Shown one piece after another: positions 16,601-25,500 of a DNA stretch of 64,000 nt. Source of the stretch: Paenimyroides tangerinum (lineage in GTDB: Bacteria > Bacteroidota > Bacteroidia > Flavobacteriales > Flavobacteriaceae); assembly GCF_003865405.1 (NCBI RefSeq), contig NZ_RQVQ01000020.1, positions 1 through 64,000 on the forward strand. The letters run 5' to 3'. Position 1 is the first letter of the stretch, and the number at the start of each line of letters is the position of its first letter. The position numbers and the translations under genes were made by a program. A model generated the notes under the pieces. It saw only the letters and a program-made list of their open reading frames with translations, made no database searches and had not been told where the DNA came from.

Positions 16601-17773
16601 TTATTTTTGCCATTCTTTTGTTTCATCAAAAACATGCTGAAGAATCGCTTGTTCCATTTCATCAAAGTCAACATGACGACGAGACATTACAATTTTTGCA
16701 GTTTCAAAAGCTTTTTTAGGTAAATAAGCCTGAGTTCCTTGCGCTCCACCCCAAGTAAAATTAGGTATGTAATTACGTGGAAAACCTGCGCCAAAAACAT
16801 TTGCAGAAACTCCAACAACAGTTCCAGTATTGAACATGGTATTGATTCCACATTTTGCGTGATCTCCCATCATCAAACCACAAAATTGTAAACCTGTATT
16901 TTCAAAACGTTCGGTTTCGTAATTCCAAAGTTTCACACTTTCGTAATTATTTTTAAGGTTTGAATTATTAGAATCAGCACCAATATTACACCATTCTCCT
17001 AAAACTGCATTTCCTAAAAATCCATCATGTCCTTTATTAGAATATGCAAACATCACAGAATTATTAACTTCTCCTCCTACTCTACAATGTGGACCAACAG
17101 TTGTTGCGCCATAAATTTTAGTAGCTAATTTAACTTGAGCTTCTTCACACAAAGCAAAAGGTCCACGAATTACAGAACCTTCCATAATTTCAGCATTTCT
17201 TCCGATATAAATTGGTCCAGTGCTTGCGTTTAACGTACAGAAATTTAAAACTGCTCCTTCTTCAATAAAAATATTTTCGGCTCCTAAAACATTTACAGTT
17301 GCAGGAATTGGTTCTGATTCACGATCTTCAGTCAACAAATCAAAATCGGCACGAATTGCTGCGTCATTTTTTTGGAAAATATCCCAAGTATGTTCAACAG
17401 TCAAAATATCTCCTTCAAATTCAATCAAATCATACGAATCAAAATCAACTTCATCTTGAGAATTGGTTGTAAAAAAAGCAACCATTTCATCTCCATAAAT
17501 TACGGCTTGATTTTCTTGAAGATTTTCTATTAATTCAACTAATTCAGGATTTGGTAAGAAAGAAGCATTTATCATCACATTTTCTTCTAACTCAACCATT
17601 GGATATTTTTCAGAAAGATATTCTTCTGTAATTGTAGTTGTTGTTGCTCCTAAAAACTTTTCCCACTTTTCACGAATTGTCAAAATTCCGATACGAATAT
17701 CAGCAACCGGACGTGTAAAAGTAAACGGTAAAAGGTTATTTCTAACAGCACCGTCGTATAAAATATAATTCAT
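16601..17773 (-). CDS. GlmU-like sugar nucleotidyltransferase
   Basis: This is a 390-residue protein typical of Bacteroidota: an N-terminal nucleotidyltransferase-like part ('LLPFTFTRPVADIRIGILTI') and a C-terminal left-handed beta-helix of hexapeptide repeats (about 200-350; 'AEIMEGSVIRGPFALCEEAQ'). It resembles GlmU, which makes UDP-N-acetylglucosamine, but it is shorter and the N-terminal activation loop is not the standard GlmU one. It is usually annotated as a putative UDP-GlcNAc diphosphorylase; the exact sugar is uncertain. It lies downstream of rpmE2, separated by a terminator. Confidence 0.85.
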   Translation of the reverse strand: MNYILYDGAVRNNLLPFTFTRPVADIRIGILTIREKWEKFLGATTTTITEEYLSEKYPMVELEENVMINASFLPNPELVELIENLQENQAVIYGDEMVAFFTTNSQDEVDFDSYDLIEFEGDILTVEHTWDIFQKNDAAIRADFDLLTEDRESEPIPATVNVLGAENIFIEEGAVLNFCTLNASTGPIYIGRNAEIMEGSVIRGPFALCEEAQVKLATKIYGATTVGPHCRVGGEVNNSVMFAYSNKGHDGFLGNAVLGEWCNIGADSNNSNLKNNYESVKLWNYETERFENTGLQFCGLMMGDHAKCGINTMFNTGTVVGVSANVFGAGFPRNYIPNFTWGGAQGTQAYLPKKAFETAKIVMSRRHVDFDEMEQAILQHVFDETKEWQK

Positions 17774-17829
17774 TTCGTTATTTTTTTCAAATGTACAAAA
17801 ATAGCTTTACTAAAATATAGAAAAATAAA

Positions 17830-17858
17830 AAAAGCCACTCTAAATAAGAATGGCTTTT
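17830..17858 (-). terminator. Terminator after rpmE2
   Basis: AAAAGCCA pairs with TGGCTTTT, with an A-rich tract giving a U tail on the leftward transcript. It lies just past the L31 stop. Confidence 0.75.
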
Positions 17859-17877
17859 GTATGAAATATTCAGAAAA

Positions 17878-18129
17878 TTATTTACTGAATTTAGCGTATT
17901 TAGTTTTGAATTTATCAATACGTCCTGCAGTATCGATAAGTTTAGATTTACCTGTATAGAATGGGTGAGAAGTTCTAGAAATCTCCATTTTGAATACTGG
18001 GTAAACAACTCCATCAACTTCAATAGTTTCTTTAGTTTCAACTGTTGATTTCGTGATGAATACGTCTTCATTAGACATATCTTTAAACGCTACTAATCTG
18101 TAATTTTCTGGGTGAATACCTTTTTTCAT
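17878..18129 (-). CDS. rpmE2: 50S ribosomal protein L31, type B
   Basis: This is an 83-residue ribosomal protein of the zinc-free (type B, C-minus) L31 form: it opens 'MKKGIHPENYRLVAFKDMS' and carries 'SRTSHPFYTGK' near the C-terminus, with no CxxC pairs. L31 bridges the two ribosomal subunits. In bacteria with both forms the type B gene is zinc-regulated, but whether this genome has another copy cannot be seen. A good promoter lies upstream. Confidence 0.96.
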   Translation of the reverse strand: MKKGIHPENYRLVAFKDMSNEDVFITKSTVETKETIEVDGVVYPVFKMEISRTSHPFYTGKSKLIDTAGRIDKFKTKYAKFSK

Positions 18130-18239
18130 GATAAATCTTGTTTGTTAAATGGGCAAAAGTTAGTTTGAAGCTTTATTTCTAAAGGTGTAAATAACCGTTA
18201 CCTTTTTGTTATAAATTATTTTTGTTCTATTTCAGATTG

Positions 18240-18269
18240 CAAATTTACAAATAAATATGAATTTCCAAA
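18240..18269 (-). promoter_or_regulatory. rpmE2: Promoter of rpmE2
   Basis: On the minus strand TTTG (18266-18269) is followed after 18 bases by TAAATTTG (18240-18247). This is a full match to the Flavobacterium housekeeping promoter, about 110 bases upstream of the rpmE2 ATG. Confidence 0.7.
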
Positions 18270-18325
18270 CATTTAAACTGCTTTTTTTCCATCTAATTAT
18301 AACATTTCAATTCCTTACAATTTAC

Positions 18326-18333
18326 TATATTTG
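18326..18333 (+). promoter_or_regulatory. -7 element before the DUF4199 operon
   Basis: TATATTTG matches TAnnTTTG and lies 25 bases before the ATG at 18358. The -33 element is not clear. Confidence 0.4.
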
Positions 18334-18357
18334 TAATCTTATATATTTATCAAAAAC

Positions 18358-18906
18358 ATGAATCAAACAATTAAAAATATTGGTATTAAATTCGGATTAC
18401 TTTTAGCCTTAATCCTTTCAATCATTAACGTTGGAATCTATTTTTATGATTATAACATCATGGCTTCGACAGCAAACGGATTTATTTTACTTTTTGTAAT
18501 TATTATTTTTGGATTAATCTCAACAGCATTAGCTAAATTTAAGATTGGCGGTTTCATTACTTTTAAACAAGCTTTTACTCCATATATTTTAACGATTTCA
18601 ATTGGAATTTTTATTTCTACAATTGTTCAATTCTTAATTTACAGTGTTATTGCCCCTGAAACTGGTGAATTATTAAAAGAAACACTTCGAAATATGTATG
18701 TGGAACAAATTATGAAATCTAACGGAACTCAAGAAGAAATTGCTGCTTCAATTGCAGAAGTTCAAAAAACAAATCCATTAGCTTTTGGAGGTTTGATTTC
18801 ATCTGCTGTAATTCGAATTGCGATGCTTTCTGTTGCTGGAATTCTAATTGCTTTGATTTTCAGAAATCGTTCAGAATTCATAGCTCCAGTTGAACCGAAA
18901 CAATAA
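18358..18906 (+). CDS. DUF4199 membrane protein
   Basis: This is a 182-residue inner-membrane protein with four predicted helices, with a large loop before the last ('ETLRNMYVEQIMKSNGTQEE'). It is a typical DUF4199 protein of unknown function. It begins a plus-strand unit with a glycosyltransferase 4 bases downstream, then a phosphohexomutase and an ABC exporter. DUF4199 genes are commonly found next to this type of glycosyltransferase in flavobacteria. Confidence 0.87.
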   Translation: MNQTIKNIGIKFGLLLALILSIINVGIYFYDYNIMASTANGFILLFVIIIFGLISTALAKFKIGGFITFKQAFTPYILTISIGIFISTIVQFLIYSVIAPETGELLKETLRNMYVEQIMKSNGTQEEIAASIAEVQKTNPLAFGGLISSAVIRIAMLSVAGILIALIFRNRSEFIAPVEPKQ

Positions 18907-18910
18907 TCCA

Positions 18911-19873
18911 ATGAATTTATCTATCGTTATCCCTTTATTAAACGAAGAAGAATCGTTACCCGAATTACACGCTTGGATTGTACGAGTGATGAATTCTAAT
19001 AATTTCTCGTATGAAATTCTTTTTATTGATGACGGAAGTACCGATAATTCTTGGAAAGTAATTTCTGATATTTCTAAAAATGATAATAATGTGAAAGGCA
19101 TTCGTTTTCAGAAAAATTACGGAAAATCTCAAGCATTAAATATTGGCTTTAAAAAAGCACTAGGTGATGTTATCATTACTATGGATGCCGATTTACAAGA
19201 TAGTCCGGATGAAATTCCAGAATTATATGAATTGATTGTAAATAAAAATTACGATTTAGTTTCGGGTTGGAAAAAGAAACGTTTCGATTCGGTAGTTTCA
19301 AAAAACTTACCTTCAAAACTTTTTAATTGGGCAGCTTGTAAAACTTCTGGATTAAAATTACACGATTTTAATTGTGGTTTAAAGGCCTACAAAAACGAAG
19401 TGGTTAAAAACATCGACGTTTACGGAGAAATGCATCGTTACATTCCTGTACTTGCAAAAAATGAAGGTTATAATAAAATCACTGAAAAAGTTGTAAAGCA
19501 CCAAGCTAGAAAATACGGAACATCCAAATTTGGAATAAGCCGTTTTATCAATGGTTTTTTAGATTTAATAACTATTTGGTTTTTATCTAAATTCGGAAAA
19601 AGACCGATGCATTTATTCGGTGCTTTAGGTGTTTTAATGTTCTTTATTGGATTTTGTGCAACGCTTTTTATCGGAATTTACAAATTATACAAATTATCAA
19701 CTGGCGAACCTGCCATTTTAGTTACTAGTAATCCGTGGTTTTACATAGCTTTGACTACGATGATTTTAGGAACTCAACTTTTCTTAGCTGGATTTTTAGG
19801 TGAAATCATTTTAAAATCAAACAAGAAAGAAAAAAGGTACAAAGTTTCAGAAACACTTATGATTAAAAAATAA
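18911..19873 (+). CDS. Family 2 glycosyltransferase, polyprenyl-phosphate type
   Basis: This is a 320-residue GT-A glycosyltransferase: 'LSIVIPLLNEEESLPEL' opens the nucleotide-binding domain, and 'DDGSTDNSW' and 'MDADLQDSPDEIPEL' provide the metal-binding aspartates. Two C-terminal membrane helices (about 230-310) follow. This layout is that of dolichol/undecaprenyl-phosphate mannose- or glucose-transferases (DPM1/GtrB-like), which make lipid-linked sugars at the inner membrane. The sugar is not known. I chose the ATG at 18911 because it begins the domain directly; a TTG seven codons earlier overlaps the previous gene. Confidence 0.9.
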   Translation: MNLSIVIPLLNEEESLPELHAWIVRVMNSNNFSYEILFIDDGSTDNSWKVISDISKNDNNVKGIRFQKNYGKSQALNIGFKKALGDVIITMDADLQDSPDEIPELYELIVNKNYDLVSGWKKKRFDSVVSKNLPSKLFNWAACKTSGLKLHDFNCGLKAYKNEVVKNIDVYGEMHRYIPVLAKNEGYNKITEKVVKHQARKYGTSKFGISRFINGFLDLITIWFLSKFGKRPMHLFGALGVLMFFIGFCATLFIGIYKLYKLSTGEPAILVTSNPWFYIALTTMILGTQLFLAGFLGEIILKSNKKEKRYKVSETLMIKK

Positions 19874-19881
19874 AAAACAAC

Positions 19882-21606
19882 ATGGAAATTAAAACTAACA
19901 TTTTAGAAAAAGTAAATCAGTGGTTAACTCCAACATTCGATCAAGAAACAAAAGATAAAGTTAAAGATTTAATGACTTCATCTCCTGCCGAATTGGAAGA
20001 TGCTTTTTATAAAAATTTAGAATTCGGAACTGGCGGAATGCGAGGAATTATGGGCGTTGGAACGAACCGAATTAATAAATATACATTAGGAAAAAACACA
20101 CAAGGTTTATCTCAATACTTAAAACAAAGTTTCCCAAACGAAGAAATCAAAGTTGCTATTGCTTATGATTGTCGTCATAACAGCGATACGTTAGCAAAAG
20201 TAGTTGCAGATGTTTTTTCTGCAAACGGAATTAAAGTTTTCTTATTTGAAGAATTACGCCCAACACCAGAATTATCTTTTGCTGTAAAATACTTAAACTG
20301 CCACGCAGGAATTGTTTTAACAGCATCTCATAATCCACCAGAATACAACGGATATAAAGTTTATTGGCAAGATGGCGGACAACTAGTTCCACCACAAGAT
20401 CAAGAAATTATAAATTTAATTGATAGTTTAAACTATGAAGACATTAAATTCGAAGCTAACGAATCGTTAATCGAATATATTGGAGCAGAAGTAGATGAAG
20501 CTTTTGCAGTTTCAGCTATTGAAAATGCAAGTTTCGATATCCCTACAGAAGCGAAAGAAAACTTAAAAATTGTTTTTACTTCGTTACATGGAACTTCAAT
20601 AAAATCGATTCCAAATGTTTTGGCTAAAGCTGGTTATACCAATGTAAATATCGTTGCAGAACAAGCAGAACCAAACGGAGATTTCCCTACAGTAAAATCA
20701 CCAAATCCAGAAGAACCAGAAGCCTTAACTATGGCTTTGAAATTAGCTGAAGAAACTAATGCAGATATCGTTATTGGAACCGATCCAGATTCTGACCGTT
20801 TAGGAGTTGCTGTTCGTGATAACAATGGAAAAATGGTCCTTTTAAACGGAAACCAAACCATGGTAATCATGACGGCTTTCTTATTAGAACAATGGAAACG
20901 TAATAACAAATTAACTGGTAAAGAGTTCATCGGTTCAACTATTGTTTCGACTCCAATGATGTTCAACTTAGCAGATGCTTATGGCGTTGAATGTAAAGTT
21001 GGTTTAACAGGTTTTAAATGGATTGCGAAAATGATCAAAGACTTTCCTGAATTAAAATTCATTGGAGGTGGTGAAGAAAGTTTCGGATTTATGGTCGGAG
21101 ATGCAGTTCGTGATAAAGATGCGGTTGCTTCTACTCTATTAGTTTGTGAAATTGCCGCAATTGCTAAAGCTGCCGGAAGTAGTTTATACAAAGAATTAGA
21201 AAACTTATATGTTGATTTCGGTTACTTTAAAGAGCATTTAATTTCAATCACTAAAAAAGGAATTGAAGGTGCAAACGAAATCAAACAAATTATGACGAAT
21301 TTACGTGAGAATCCGGTATCGGAATTAAACGGAGAACGAGTAGTTTTTATTGAAGATTACCAAAGCTCAAAAGCTTTAAATATGGATACAAAAGAATACG
21401 AAGATTTAAAACTTCCGAAATCTAATGTATTGATTTATTACCTTGCTGATGGCAGCAAAATCTGTGCTCGCCCAAGCGGAACAGAACCAAAAATTAAATT
21501 CTATATGAGCGTGAATATGCCAATAGAAAATGTTGAAGAAATCAAAGATGCAGATGCTTATTTATCTGACAAAATTGATAACATAATCAAAGATTTGAAT
21601 TTATAA
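19882..21606 (+). CDS. Phosphohexomutase (phosphoglucomutase/phosphomannomutase)
   Basis: This is a 574-residue alpha-D-phosphohexomutase. The catalytic phosphoserine is in 'TASHNPPEYNGYKVYW', the metal site in 'GTDPDSDRLGV', the sugar-binding loop in 'GGGEESFGF', and the phosphate-binding C-terminal block in 'RPSGTEPKIKFYMS'. The length fits the PgcA/PGM2-like branch, which interconverts hexose 1- and 6-phosphates. Placed between a glycosyltransferase and a flippase-like exporter, it may feed sugar nucleotides to envelope glycan synthesis (inference). Confidence 0.93.
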   Translation: MEIKTNILEKVNQWLTPTFDQETKDKVKDLMTSSPAELEDAFYKNLEFGTGGMRGIMGVGTNRINKYTLGKNTQGLSQYLKQSFPNEEIKVAIAYDCRHNSDTLAKVVADVFSANGIKVFLFEELRPTPELSFAVKYLNCHAGIVLTASHNPPEYNGYKVYWQDGGQLVPPQDQEIINLIDSLNYEDIKFEANESLIEYIGAEVDEAFAVSAIENASFDIPTEAKENLKIVFTSLHGTSIKSIPNVLAKAGYTNVNIVAEQAEPNGDFPTVKSPNPEEPEALTMALKLAEETNADIVIGTDPDSDRLGVAVRDNNGKMVLLNGNQTMVIMTAFLLEQWKRNNKLTGKEFIGSTIVSTPMMFNLADAYGVECKVGLTGFKWIAKMIKDFPELKFIGGGEESFGFMVGDAVRDKDAVASTLLVCEIAAIAKAAGSSLYKELENLYVDFGYFKEHLISITKKGIEGANEIKQIMTNLRENPVSELNGERVVFIEDYQSSKALNMDTKEYEDLKLPKSNVLIYYLADGSKICARPSGTEPKIKFYMSVNMPIENVEEIKDADAYLSDKIDNIIKDLNL

Positions 21607-21611
21607 ATTAT

Positions 21612-23444
21612 ATGGACGACAATTTAAAGAAAATAATTCCCTACACTAAAAAATACAAAAAGAATGTTGTGTTAAATATTGTTTTTAATGTTTTATACGC
21701 ACTCTTTAGTACTATTAGTATGATTTTTATTTTTCCTGTATTACAGGTTCTTTTCAAAGAAGGTGAAAAAATCACCAAATATCCAAAATACACAGGATTT
21801 ATTGATGCAATTAAAAATTGGCAAGACTATTTATTTTACTATGTAAATGAATATTCAAATAAATATGGTGTTTATTATGGATTAATGATAACTGTAAGTC
21901 TAGTTTTAATTACTTTCTTGCTTAAAAATTTATCTAATTATTTTGCTTTACAGAATATTACCAAATTAAGAAATGGTGTTTTGCGTGATTTACGTGAAAA
22001 AATGTATAATAAAATAGTATCATTACCTGTTTCTTATTATTCTGAAAAAAGAAAAGGCGATGTGATGTCACGTATGCTTGGTGATATTAATGAAGTACAA
22101 GCATCTTTCTTTTTAGTTTTAGAATTAATCATTAAAGAACCTTTAACTATATTATTTGCACTTGTTTCCATGTTTTTTATTAGTTGGAAATTAACCTTAT
22201 TCGTATTTGTTTTTATTCCAATTTCTGCGTTAATCATAACAAAAATAGGTAAAACATTAAAGGCAAAATCCACGAAGGCACAACAAGAAAATGGATATTT
22301 AATCTCGATTACAGAAGAAACGTTGAGTGGTTTAAAAGTAGTTAAAGCTTACAATGCTGAAACTTATTTTTCAAAATTATTTAAAGAGTCTATTGATCGT
22401 TTGTTTAAAATCTCAAACTCAATTGCTAAAAAAAATAACTTAGCACAACCGATGAGTGAATTTTTAGGAATTGTGATTATTGGAGTACTTTTAGTTTATG
22501 GTGGAAATTTAGTATTGGTTGACAAATCTATTAAAGGAGCTGAATTCTTAACCTACATTGCACTAGCTTATAACATTTTAACACCTGCAAAAGCATTCTC
22601 TAAAGCATCATACCAAGTTAAAAATGGATTAGCAGCTGCAGATCGTGTTTTTGAAATTTTAGAAGTTAAAAATCCAATTGAAGATAATTCAAATGCTAAA
22701 ATCATAAATTCGTTTGATAAAGGAATTGAAATCAAAAATGTAACATTTGCTTACAATGATGATGCCGTCTTAAAGAATTTTACTTTAGACATTCCAAAAG
22801 GGAAAACAATTGCTTTAGTTGGACAATCTGGTTCAGGAAAAAGTACGATTGCCAATTTACTAACACGTTTTTATGATGTAAACCAAGGAGAACTTTTAAT
22901 CGATGGTGAAAACATCAAAAATATTTCTTTACATTCACTACGCGATCAGATGGGATTGGTTACTCAAGATTCAATTATGTTCAATGGTTCAATTGCCGAT
23001 AACGTAAAACTTGGAAAATTAGATGCAAATGATGAGGAAGTTATTCAAGCATTAAAAGTTGCCAACGCTTACGAATTTGTAGCGAATCTTCCAGAAGGAA
23101 TTCATACAAACATTGGCGATGCAGGAAACAAACTTTCGGGCGGACAAAAACAACGTATTTCTATCGCACGAGCTATTTTGAAAAATCCTCCGATTATGAT
23201 TCTCGATGAAGCAACCTCAGCATTAGATACAGAAAGCGAACGTTTGGTACAAGATGCATTGGAAAAAATGATGCAAAACAGAACATCGGTTGTGATTGCG
23301 CACCGTTTATCAACGATTCAGAAAGCTGATAATATTGTAGTTATGAACCGCGGACAAATTGTTGAACAAGGCACACATGACGAATTATTAGCTAAAAACG
23401 GAACGTACGCAAAACTAGTTTCGTTGCAATCTTTTGAGAGTTAA
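21612..23444 (+). CDS. MsbA-like ABC exporter (fused membrane and ATPase domains)
   Basis: This is a 610-residue half-transporter. The N-terminal ~340 residues hold six membrane helices; the ATPase domain shows Walker A 'GQSGSGKST', signature 'LSGGQKQRISIARAIL', Walker B 'IMILDEATSALD' and H-loop 'VVIAHRLST'. It acts as a homodimer, and the family includes the lipid A flippase MsbA. It lies 5 bases after the phosphohexomutase gene and ends the operon; a strong terminator follows. A lipid or lipid-linked glycan is the likely cargo, by inference. Confidence 0.92.
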   Translation: MDDNLKKIIPYTKKYKKNVVLNIVFNVLYALFSTISMIFIFPVLQVLFKEGEKITKYPKYTGFIDAIKNWQDYLFYYVNEYSNKYGVYYGLMITVSLVLITFLLKNLSNYFALQNITKLRNGVLRDLREKMYNKIVSLPVSYYSEKRKGDVMSRMLGDINEVQASFFLVLELIIKEPLTILFALVSMFFISWKLTLFVFVFIPISALIITKIGKTLKAKSTKAQQENGYLISITEETLSGLKVVKAYNAETYFSKLFKESIDRLFKISNSIAKKNNLAQPMSEFLGIVIIGVLLVYGGNLVLVDKSIKGAEFLTYIALAYNILTPAKAFSKASYQVKNGLAAADRVFEILEVKNPIEDNSNAKIINSFDKGIEIKNVTFAYNDDAVLKNFTLDIPKGKTIALVGQSGSGKSTIANLLTRFYDVNQGELLIDGENIKNISLHSLRDQMGLVTQDSIMFNGSIADNVKLGKLDANDEEVIQALKVANAYEFVANLPEGIHTNIGDAGNKLSGGQKQRISIARAILKNPPIMILDEATSALDTESERLVQDALEKMMQNRTSVVIAHRLSTIQKADNIVVMNRGQIVEQGTHDELLAKNGTYAKLVSLQSFES

Positions 23445-23465
23445 AAATTTACAAATAATAGAAAG

Positions 23466-23496
23466 AAAATCACTCAACTAAAAATTGAGTGATTTT
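23466..23496 (+). terminator. Terminator after the ABC exporter
   Basis: A 12-base stem (23466-23477 with 23485-23496) and a 7-base loop are followed by a T run. It ends the DUF4199 operon. Confidence 0.9.
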
Positions 23497-23613
23497 TTTA
23501 TTTTCTAAGAGTATTTTTTTTGAAAATTAATTTACTACGATTACTTTTTTTGAAACTATTTTATGAGTAGCGAACTTTAATAAACTATCGGTTTTTATAT
23601 GTCGATAATCATA

Positions 23614-24015
23614 TTATAATTCATCTCGAATTAAACCTCCAATAAAAAAATTTCCTATTTCATCAAATTGATAAGAAATTTTTAAACTATTCGTATCTAA
23701 CAAAATAGAATCTGCATAAATTCTAGAATTAGATTGATTTTCATTTTCTGGATAATATTCGGAAAATAATAAAAATCGAAATTGTACATATCCTTTTATT
23801 CTAGGCTCAATAATTGTGTCGAAAGTACGGTTATAGAAAGTTAATTTGGCTATGTTTTTTTCTCCTATCTTAACGGTATCTGGAAACTCAAAAAGTGATT
23901 CAATTTTAGAATTATCTCTGTAATTGACTTTATCTGCTGATTCATTAATTCGTTTATCACAGCTTATCAAAAGAAAACAAGTTGTTATTACTAAAAAGCA
24001 CTTCAGCATTATCAT
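23614..24015 (-). CDS. Hypothetical lipoprotein
   Basis: This is a 133-residue predicted lipoprotein with lipobox 'FLLISC' followed by a lysine/asparagine-rich linker. The mature part contains 'PDTVKIGEKNIAKLTFYN', a strand pattern seen in Ig-like folds, but I recognise no family. It stands alone on its strand between the ABC operon and the short-chain dehydrogenase remnant. Confidence 0.65.
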   Translation of the reverse strand: MIMLKCFLVITTCFLLISCDKRINESADKVNYRDNSKIESLFEFPDTVKIGEKNIAKLTFYNRTFDTIIEPRIKGYVQFRFLLFSEYYPENENQSNSRIYADSILLDTNSLKISYQFDEIGNFFIGGLIRDEL

Positions 24016-24206
24016 AATTATTTAGTTATTCAAACTAATAAAAATCAATAAGAACTAAAGTAGTTATTATGAAATTTTAAAGTATTAAACACAAAGATTA
24101 TAATATAAAATGTTAGAATAAGGTACTGAAAAAGTACAGAATACATGCCAAACTGGTTTCATTATAATTTTTAGATAGTTCAAAATTCTCAAACTTTTAT
24201 ATAAAA

Positions 24207-24320
24207 TCACTCAACCAAAATCAATGTAACATTATTTTGAGCTAGTTGATAAACCGTTCTTTCGCCAATGCCAAAAGTAGCACCAGTTACCAAAATAACT
24301 TTATTCTTCAAGACTGAATT
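24207..24320 (-). pseudogene. Remnant of a short-chain dehydrogenase
   Basis: An open frame of about 38 codons encodes 'NKVILVTGATFGIGERTVYQ' and then LAQNN and a short hydrophobic strand before a TGA. This is the N-terminal Rossmann strand and TGxxxGIG cofactor loop of a short-chain dehydrogenase/reductase. Everything after the second strand, including the catalytic YxxxK, is missing. The rest of 24016-24468 shows no coding signal. It is a decayed fragment, not a functional gene. Confidence 0.75.
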
Positions 24321-24468
24321 TGACCTAAAATCAATCCTTTTCTTTTTCGGAAATAAAAAACATTGAAGCAAAATAGAAATTGATTATTTAATATTAGATG
24401 GGCTCAAGCGATAAATACAACTTTAATTGCACAATATTTTTAGCAAAAAACCAGCTTGTTTTCAACGA

Positions 24469-25491
24469 TTAATCAACCTCAGCGTTTTCTTTTTTATCAG
24501 GAAACATAATCGATACAATAACTGAAATAACCAAAATAGATCCTACAATCCCTAAAGAAATAGGTGAAGGAATATGATACCAAGGTGAAATCAACATTTT
24601 TACTCCAATAAAAGATAAAATAATGGCTAATCCATAAGGCAACTTACTGAACATGTGAATAAAATTTGCCAACAAGAAATACAACGAACGTAATCCTAAA
24701 ATAGCAAATATATTTGATGTATATAATATAAATGGATCGTTTGATATTGCAAAAATTGCAGGTATTGAATCGACTGCGAATAACAAATCTGTAAATTCTA
24801 TAACAGCAACTACAACTAATAAAGGTGTTGCCATTTTTACTCCATTTTGCATAGTAAAGAACTTATCACCATCATAATTATCAGATGTTTTCCAGAATTT
24901 TTTCACCAATCTTGCTCCTGCTGTGTTACTGAAATCTTCATCTTCATCGCCATCATCACCTCCCCAAGATTTGATTCCTGCATAAATTAAGAATATTCCA
25001 AAAAGAGTCATGACAACATTAATTTTTACATCTTTGCCCAGTAAACTCATTTCAGGTAAAAAAGTTAAATTTATAATCTCAACTCCAGCAAATATGAAAA
25101 TTGCTCTAAAAAGCAAAGCCCCAATAATTCCCCAAAATAATACTTTGTGATGTAAATGTTTAGGTACCTTAAAGAAACCAAAAACTAAAATAAACACAAA
25201 TAAATTATCTACTGATAAAGCCTTTTCAATCCAATATGCGGCTTGAAATTGTGTAAATTTCTCGATTGCTAATGCATGACCTCCGGCATCTTGATTAAAC
25301 ACATAATAAACTACGCCAGAGAAAACCATTGACAGCGAAATCCAAACAATAGACCAAATTGTTGCTTCTTTTGAAGAAACTTCGTGAGCTTTTTTATTAA
25401 ATATACCTAAATCAAGTAGTAACATTATAATTACGACTATTCCAAAACCCCAAACTAAACCAGGATGAAGATCTATAATACTTTGTTGCAT
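24469..25491 (-). CDS. terC: TerC family integral membrane protein
   Basis: This is a 340-residue polytopic membrane protein of the TerC/Alx family with about nine helices. Acidic residues in helices ('WIEKALSVDNLFVFILVFGF', 'IEFTDLLFAVDSIPAIFAIS') are the conserved metal-site-like features; length and motifs fit TerC. The family is linked to metal homeostasis, manganese export and tellurite resistance. It is the last gene of the Ter locus on this strand, 9 bases after the kinase gene. The large cytoplasmic acidic loop ('GDDGDEDEDF') is typical. Confidence 0.94.
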   Translation of the reverse strand: MQQSIIDLHPGLVWGFGIVVIIMLLLDLGIFNKKAHEVSSKEATIWSIVWISLSMVFSGVVYYVFNQDAGGHALAIEKFTQFQAAYWIEKALSVDNLFVFILVFGFFKVPKHLHHKVLFWGIIGALLFRAIFIFAGVEIINLTFLPEMSLLGKDVKINVVMTLFGIFLIYAGIKSWGGDDGDEDEDFSNTAGARLVKKFWKTSDNYDGDKFFTMQNGVKMATPLLVVVAVIEFTDLLFAVDSIPAIFAISNDPFILYTSNIFAILGLRSLYFLLANFIHMFSKLPYGLAIILSFIGVKMLISPWYHIPSPISLGIVGSILVISVIVSIMFPDKKENAEVD

Positions 25492-25500
25492 TTTATCAAT

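Noticed and set aside
20634..21191. Minus-strand frames inside the phosphohexomutase gene
   Set aside because: They are antisense shadows of a well-supported gene with no features of their own.
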